A stretch of 64,000 nt of DNA from Chitinimonas taiwanensis DSM 18899 (GTDB lineage: Bacteria; Pseudomonadota; Gammaproteobacteria; Burkholderiales; Chitinimonadaceae). Within the stretch, counting starts at the first letter, position 1. Every line of letters starts with the position of its first letter. The DNA lies in the NCBI RefSeq assembly GCF_900119825.1, contig NZ_FPKR01000005.1, forward strand, positions 1 to 64,000, written 5' to 3'. The notes below the pieces were generated by a model. It ran no database searches and had not been told where the DNA came from. It worked only from the letters and a program-made list of their open reading frames with translations. Positions 60,041-64,000 of the stretch are shown piece by piece. Position numbers and translations under genes: made by a program.

Positions 60041-60176
60041 GCACTGCCAGCAAACCCATTTTCGTCGCGATGCGACGTTGCTCGCGAAAAATGTCTCCTC
60101 ACCTATCGATATAGGTAGCGTCGACTTTTTTCACTCGCGCCTTGCCTCGCTGAGAAACTGGGCTTGCTGGCAGCGC
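60041..60176. repeat. Large imperfect inverted repeat filling the rlmB-recJ gap
   Basis: The outer 20 bases on the left (from 60041) match the reverse complement of 60157-60176 at 18 of 20 positions. The similarity continues inward with gaps to the centre ACCTAT-CGAT-ATAGGT (60101-60116). A second small hairpin, CGTCGC-GAT-GCGACG, is at 60063-60077. It ends two bases from the recJ stop. Confidence 0.7.
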
Positions 60177-60178
60177 CC

Positions 60179-61864
60179 TTATAGCGCCTGCTCAACCAGC
60201 AGTTGCAAGCTGCGCCGGCCTTGCCATTCATTCACGGACAGCTGATAGACCGCCTCGATCTCGTCGGGCAGCGGATCGGCGTGCTGAAAGCGCATCGCCT
60301 CGAACAGTTGGCCGCCCTGGCCCTCCAGCTGCAGCTTCAGGTGTTTTTCGCCCACGACGCGCTGGCTGCGCACCCGGAAGCGCCCGATAAAGCGCGGCGC
60401 CGGAAAGCCCTGGCCCCATACGCGCCGATCGAGGCGCTCGGCCAGTTCCAGGCACAGCGCATCACGGCTCAGCTCGCCATCGGTTTCCACGGTGCGAGTT
60501 AGCTCGGCCTCACTCAGCAGCTCGCGGCACACGGTTTCGAATACGGCGCGGAAGCGCTCGATGCCGGCCGGATCGGCCAGGGTCAGGCCGGCCGCCATGG
60601 CATGACCGCCGAACTTGGCGATCAGTGCCGGTTCGCGCTTGGCCACCAGGTCAAGCGCATCGCGCAGATGCAGGCCAGGGATAGAGCGCCCCGAGCCCTT
60701 GATCTCGCCCGCCAAGCCCTCGGCCAGCACGATGGTCGGGCGGTGATGCTTGTCCTTGAGCCGGCTGGCTACTAGGCCGACCACGCCCTGGTGGAAGTCC
60801 GGGTCGAAGACGGTCAGGCTGTAACGGTCGTCCACACTGATCTGGTCGAGCTTGCTCTGCGCAATCGACTGCATATCGGCCTCGATATTGCGCCGCTCGC
60901 GGTTCAGCTGATCGAGCTCGCGCGCCATGGCCAGTGCCGCCTCATGGCTGTCGGCCACCAGGCAGGCAATCCCTAGGCCCATATCGTCGAGCCGGCCCGC
61001 TGCGTTCAGGCGAGGGCCGACCATGAAGCCGAGATCGAAGGCACTGGCACGACGCACCTCGCGTCCGGCAGCCTGGAAGATGGCCAGCACGCCCGGACAG
61101 GCGCGCCCGGCCCGCATGCGCTTCAGGCCCTGCTCGACCAGGATGCGGTTATTCGCGTCGAGTTTGACCACATCGGCCACCGTGCCCAGCGCCACCAGGT
61201 CGAGCAGATCGGCCAGGTTGGGCTCGGGCCGCTCGGCAAAGGCATTGCGGCGGCGCAGTTCGGCGCGTAGGGCCAGCAGCACATAGAACATCACCCCCAC
61301 CCCAGCCAAATGCTTGCTGGCGAAGCGGCAGCCAGGCTGATTCGGGTTGACGATTAGCGCCTCGGGCAGCTGCTCGCCAGGCAGATGGTGGTCGGTGACC
61401 AGCACCTCGATGCCCAGTTCGCGCGCACGCGCCACACCGGCCACGCTGGCGATGCCATTGTCCACTGTCACGATCAGCTGAGGCTGCTTACCGGCGGCCA
61501 GGTCGACGATTTCCGGGGTCAGACCATAGCCGTATTCGAAACGGTTCGGTACCAGGAACTCGACCCGTGCACCAAACAGGCTCAGGCCGCGCAGGCCAAC
61601 GGCGCAGGCGGTTGCACCATCGGCATCGTAATCGGCCACGATCAGGATGCGCTGCTGCGCGGCAATCGCGTCCGCCAGGCGCACGGCGGCTTCCGCCGCG
61701 CCCTTCAGGCCCTCGACCGGCAGCAGATGCTTGAATTCGGCCTCCAGCTCCTGCGGGTCGGCAATGCCGCGTGCGGCATAGATGCGCGCTTCCACCGGGT
61801 GCAGGCCGGCAGCCAGCAGGGTTTGCTCGGCCTGGGCGGGAACGGGGCGGGTCAGGATATGCAT
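60179..61864 (-). CDS. recJ: Single-stranded-DNA-specific exonuclease RecJ
   Basis: A 561-residue DHH-family nuclease with V-A-D-Y-D-A-D-G-A-T, T-V-D-N-G-I and V-T-D-H-H-L-P-G (motifs I-III with metal-binding Asp and His) and D-P-D-F-H-Q-G-V-V-G. The late G-G-H-A-M-A-A-G-L-T is the DHHA1 motif. It is a 5'-3' exonuclease in recombination and mismatch repair. The start is the ATG at 61864; the frame extends upstream to 61915. It follows the RpfE-like gene, a common order in betaproteobacteria and xanthomonads. Confidence 0.95.
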   Translation of the reverse strand: MHILTRPVPAQAEQTLLAAGLHPVEARIYAARGIADPQELEAEFKHLLPVEGLKGAAEAAVRLADAIAAQQRILIVADYDADGATACAVGLRGLSLFGARVEFLVPNRFEYGYGLTPEIVDLAAGKQPQLIVTVDNGIASVAGVARARELGIEVLVTDHHLPGEQLPEALIVNPNQPGCRFASKHLAGVGVMFYVLLALRAELRRRNAFAERPEPNLADLLDLVALGTVADVVKLDANNRILVEQGLKRMRAGRACPGVLAIFQAAGREVRRASAFDLGFMVGPRLNAAGRLDDMGLGIACLVADSHEAALAMARELDQLNRERRNIEADMQSIAQSKLDQISVDDRYSLTVFDPDFHQGVVGLVASRLKDKHHRPTIVLAEGLAGEIKGSGRSIPGLHLRDALDLVAKREPALIAKFGGHAMAAGLTLADPAGIERFRAVFETVCRELLSEAELTRTVETDGELSRDALCLELAERLDRRVWGQGFPAPRFIGRFRVRSQRVVGEKHLKLQLEGQGGQLFEAMRFQHADPLPDEIEAVYQLSVNEWQGRRSLQLLVEQAL

Positions 61865-61954
61865 GGGCTTAAATGGCGGCGGCCAGCACAGAGCTGGCCG
61901 CGAAATCGGAAACAAGGTCGCTATTGTGCCGCGTTTTCACCGCCAAGCGCAGGC

Positions 61955-62959
61955 TTAAAGTTGCTTGAGCGGGCGCGGCTTGCGCCAGAACTTCCAGCGC
62001 TGCCCGGCATGTAGCGTGATCTGCACGGTGCGATCTTCGCCCGGCAGGACCAGACAAACATCATCGACCTTCCCCTGCCGCCAGGCCTGCCAGAGCGGCA
62101 GCAGAAAGCCTTGCTCAAGCACCTGCAGCGCGGCACGCCAGGCATGGATATCACCGCGATTGAGCGGCGCGACCAGACTGTCAAGCAACAGCAGGCTGTC
62201 GGGCGGCGGTAGATGCTGGAGCCCATCCGGCAGATCGCCATGCGCGATGCCGGCCGCCTGGGCCAGACCGCGCGCCAGCGCATCCTCGGCATACAGCTGC
62301 GCGGCGGGTTTGGCCAAGGCACGCAATGGCTGGCCTTCACCCCATAGCCACACCGAGTTGGCGGAAAGCTGGCCGGCCTGCTCGCGCACATCGTTGACCG
62401 GCTGGGTGTATAGCAGCATCTGGATCTCGTTCAGCAGCCGGTGCCAGGCCATGGCGTTCTCGCCGCGCGGCATGCAGGGGCGGATATCGCGCCCGAGCGC
62501 CTCGGCCAGCGGCGTCGTCTGGCCATCCATGGCCATGGGCAGGCGTAGATACCAGCGGCTGGGCGTGGCGGCCACGAAGCTGTAGCCATCGGCACGGTAT
62601 AAGCCGTTCAGCGCGTCAACCAAGGCCTGTGCCTCGTCCATGCGCAGATTGAGTACGCTGGCGTCAAACAGCAGCGCGCGGTCGCGGTCGGCGCGCAAAT
62701 GCACAGGGTCGGCGCGCAGCCAGTGGCCGGCCTCGGCATCAGGCAAGTCCAGAGCCAGGGTCAGCGCGGCGGCGCTGACATCCTGTGCGTTAAAGGCCTG
62801 GCGCAGCCATTGCTCAGTACTGGCCGGCGCCGACACGCACTGCTCGCCACGTCCGAGCAGGGCCGTCAGGCCGGGCAGGTCCAGATCGGCACTCGGGTCA
62901 AAGGCCATCTGGCCGGGCTGCGCAGCAAAGCGCAGCGAGGGAATCACAAGGGTCAGCAT
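61955..62959 (-). CDS. RpfE-like protein (phosphoglycerate-mutase-like fold, COG4255 type)
   Basis: This 334-residue protein shows the hallmark W-L-R-A-D-P-V-H-L-R-A-D-R-D around residues 78-91 and L-L-L-D-S-L near 250. Both occur in the RpfE-like family related to cofactor-independent phosphoglycerate mutases. Many metal-ligand residues of true mutases are not evident, so the reaction is unknown. Its place next to recJ is conserved. It is coupled to the gene before: TGATG overlap with the PilZ-like gene's stop. Confidence 0.75.
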   Translation of the reverse strand: MLTLVIPSLRFAAQPGQMAFDPSADLDLPGLTALLGRGEQCVSAPASTEQWLRQAFNAQDVSAAALTLALDLPDAEAGHWLRADPVHLRADRDRALLFDASVLNLRMDEAQALVDALNGLYRADGYSFVAATPSRWYLRLPMAMDGQTTPLAEALGRDIRPCMPRGENAMAWHRLLNEIQMLLYTQPVNDVREQAGQLSANSVWLWGEGQPLRALAKPAAQLYAEDALARGLAQAAGIAHGDLPDGLQHLPPPDSLLLLDSLVAPLNRGDIHAWRAALQVLEQGFLLPLWQAWRQGKVDDVCLVLPGEDRTVQITLHAGQRWKFWRKPRPLKQL

Positions 62960-64000
62960 CAGATCGACAAGGAGTTATTGCTGGTGTCGCCAGGCGCGGC
63001 GGGCTCTTCCGTCTCCACCAGGCGTTCGGCGCGGTAGAACACGCAATCGGCACCAATTTCGTGCTGGTTGACGATGCGGAAGGACAGTGAGCCTTCACGC
63101 GTGCCGGGGGCGCTGTAGATCTTGCCTAGCTCGAGTTCGGGCTTGGCCAGTATCAACAGATGGTGGTTGCCATTAAGCGGATCGGGACGCAGATACAGCG
63201 CGAGCAGATTATCCCAGGACTGATGATCGGTGACCTTCTCCCACTGCGACACCTTGGCGCGCCGGGTCAGCCGTACCGATTCTGGATCGCGCCCGAGCAG
63301 CTGCACGCCGGCCAGCATCTCGCCCTGGGCACGTGCGATCGCGCGCCGCACGATGCCGATGCGCCAGTTCACATCCTTGTCGGTGCGCACACCGAGAATT
63401 TGCCCGACCTTGAGCCAGCCCGTGTGCTTGACCAGCTTGAGCCCAACGCCGGTAGCGCTGACATCCTCGACCTGGGCGCGCTCCACGGTCGGCTCCAGCG
63501 TCTTGGTATTGCTCTGCTGCTGGGCGGCGGCCACCAGGCGGCGCACGGCGGTGAAGTCGTAGACGATATTGAGCGAGCCGCTGATCGCCTTGCGCTCGGC
63601 CATGCGTTTGATCTCGCGACCACTCCAGCGATTCTTCAGATGCTTGATCACGGTCAGCGTCTCGGCCAGCTCCAGCTTGCCGCTCGGATCGATCTTCTGT
63701 GGCACGCTGCGCTGATTGGCGATCAGCTGCTCGAGCGCGATCAGCTCGCGCAAGCTCTTCTCCAAGCCATAGAACAGACCCTTGCCTTCCTGTTTGAGCT
63801 GGGTAGGCACGCGGGTCAGCACGGTGGGCGGGTTGTCGTTATTGTCGACCTGGCCAAACGGCGTGGCGCTCGAGTGCTGGTCGCTCACACTAATGAAGCC
63901 GGCCAGCGCATCAGCCAGTCGATCGGCAATCAAAAGCTGGCGGCCCTGCAGATCAGGCGTCAGCGTGCGCGAGAGCAGCACGAGATGGGCCAGCTGCTTT
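62959..64000 (-). CDS. PilZ-like / c-di-GMP-type cytoplasmic protein, 5' end outside the window
   Basis: The frame is open up to the window edge; the GTG at 63981 is probably internal. The visible ~345 residues start with a helical part (residues ~60-140, with E-R-K-A-I-S-G-S-L-N-I-V-Y-D). A beta-rich domain follows containing V-E-D-V-S-A-T-G-V-G-L-K-L, a PilZ-like second motif (D/N-x-S-x-x-G), and then W-R-I-G-I-V-R-R and A-G-V-Q-L-L-G. The canonical R-x3-R of a c-di-GMP site is not certain. It precedes the RpfE-like gene with one base of overlap. Confidence 0.6.
   Translation of the reverse strand, partial: KQLAHLVLLSRTLTPDLQGRQLLIADRLADALAGFISVSDQHSSATPFGQVDNNDNPPTVLTRVPTQLKQEGKGLFYGLEKSLRELIALEQLIANQRSVPQKIDPSGKLELAETLTVIKHLKNRWSGREIKRMAERKAISGSLNIVYDFTAVRRLVAAAQQQSNTKTLEPTVERAQVEDVSATGVGLKLVKHTGWLKVGQILGVRTDKDVNWRIGIVRRAIARAQGEMLAGVQLLGRDPESVRLTRRAKVSQWEKVTDHQSWDNLLALYLRPDPLNGNHHLLILAKPELELGKIYSAPGTREGSLSFRIVNQHEIGADCVFYRAERLVETEEPAAPGDTSNNSLSI

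Noticed and set aside
1-64000. CRISPR arrays, rRNA and tRNA genes
   Set aside because: No regularly spaced repeats, no rRNA sequence and no clear cloverleaf noticed; tRNAs were not searched exhaustively by hand.

Overview
The window is high-GC (coding regions), gene-dense bacterial chromosome. Typical betaproteobacterial gene content is present: an RpfE-like gene beside recJ, rlmB, a WaaA-like transferase, PrsK/PrsR/PrsT and exosortase-A-type accessory genes, and a T6SS with a VasX-like toxin. A betaproteobacterium (Neisseriales or Burkholderiales-like) is the best guess; the genus cannot be told from the sequence alone.

1-4150: right end of a filamentous (inovirus-type) prophage. It carries the end of a TspB/pIII-like adsorption protein, a DUF2523 membrane protein, Zot, and a ribbon-helix-helix regulator behind a promoter bracketed by two identical palindromes. 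A 620-bp GC-rich non-coding block follows, with a duplicated hairpin that shows compensatory changes, then a small membrane protein and a minus-strand gene resembling the XafT/VC1465 Xer-recombination activators. The element ends at a clear 28-bp dif site (4123-4150), so the window probably lies at the replication terminus.

4185-25333 (all minus strand): a type VI secretion accessory island. In transcription order it holds TagX-like M15 peptidase, PAAR, an unknown membrane protein, TssM, TagF, an OmpA/BON protein, VgrG, a DUF4123 chaperone, a VasX/BTH_I2691-type toxin, and then an array of four DUF6708 membrane proteins. The array is interrupted by a decayed vgrG fragment and a tandem pair of effector-like genes; one of the pair is thrown out of frame by a G9 tract. 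Sheath, tube, baseplate and ClpV genes are not in the window.

25483-29237: a small cluster of nucleotidyltransferase, HprK-related kinase, PqqD-like protein and a Tat-signal protein, with a lone plus-strand membrane protein beside it. This is the least understood set of genes here.

29461-54573: exopolysaccharide and exosortase-A-type accessory locus. The minus half has a serine protease, a nucleotide-sugar epimerase and dehydrogenase, the TPR lipoprotein PrsT, the PrsR/PrsK two-component system and the initiating sugar transferase. The divergent plus half has an acyl carrier protein, two alpha/beta hydrolases, a DegT-like aminotransferase, a glycosyltransferase, a FemAB/GNAT-like protein, a flippase, an acyl-CoA ligase, a PLP decarboxylase, an acyltransferase, a SASA-type esterase and an asparagine-synthetase-like protein. 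No exosortase and no PEP-CTERM protein is in the window. A sigma-54-like promoter lies upstream of the sugar transferase, as expected for a PrsR target.

54654-64000: ordinary chromosome: ribA, a TPR protein, a WaaA-like Kdo transferase, a PQQ-type sugar dehydrogenase lipoprotein, rlmB, recJ, the RpfE-like gene and a c-di-GMP/PilZ-like protein running off the right edge. Two bidirectional terminators and a large imperfect palindrome sit in the gaps.
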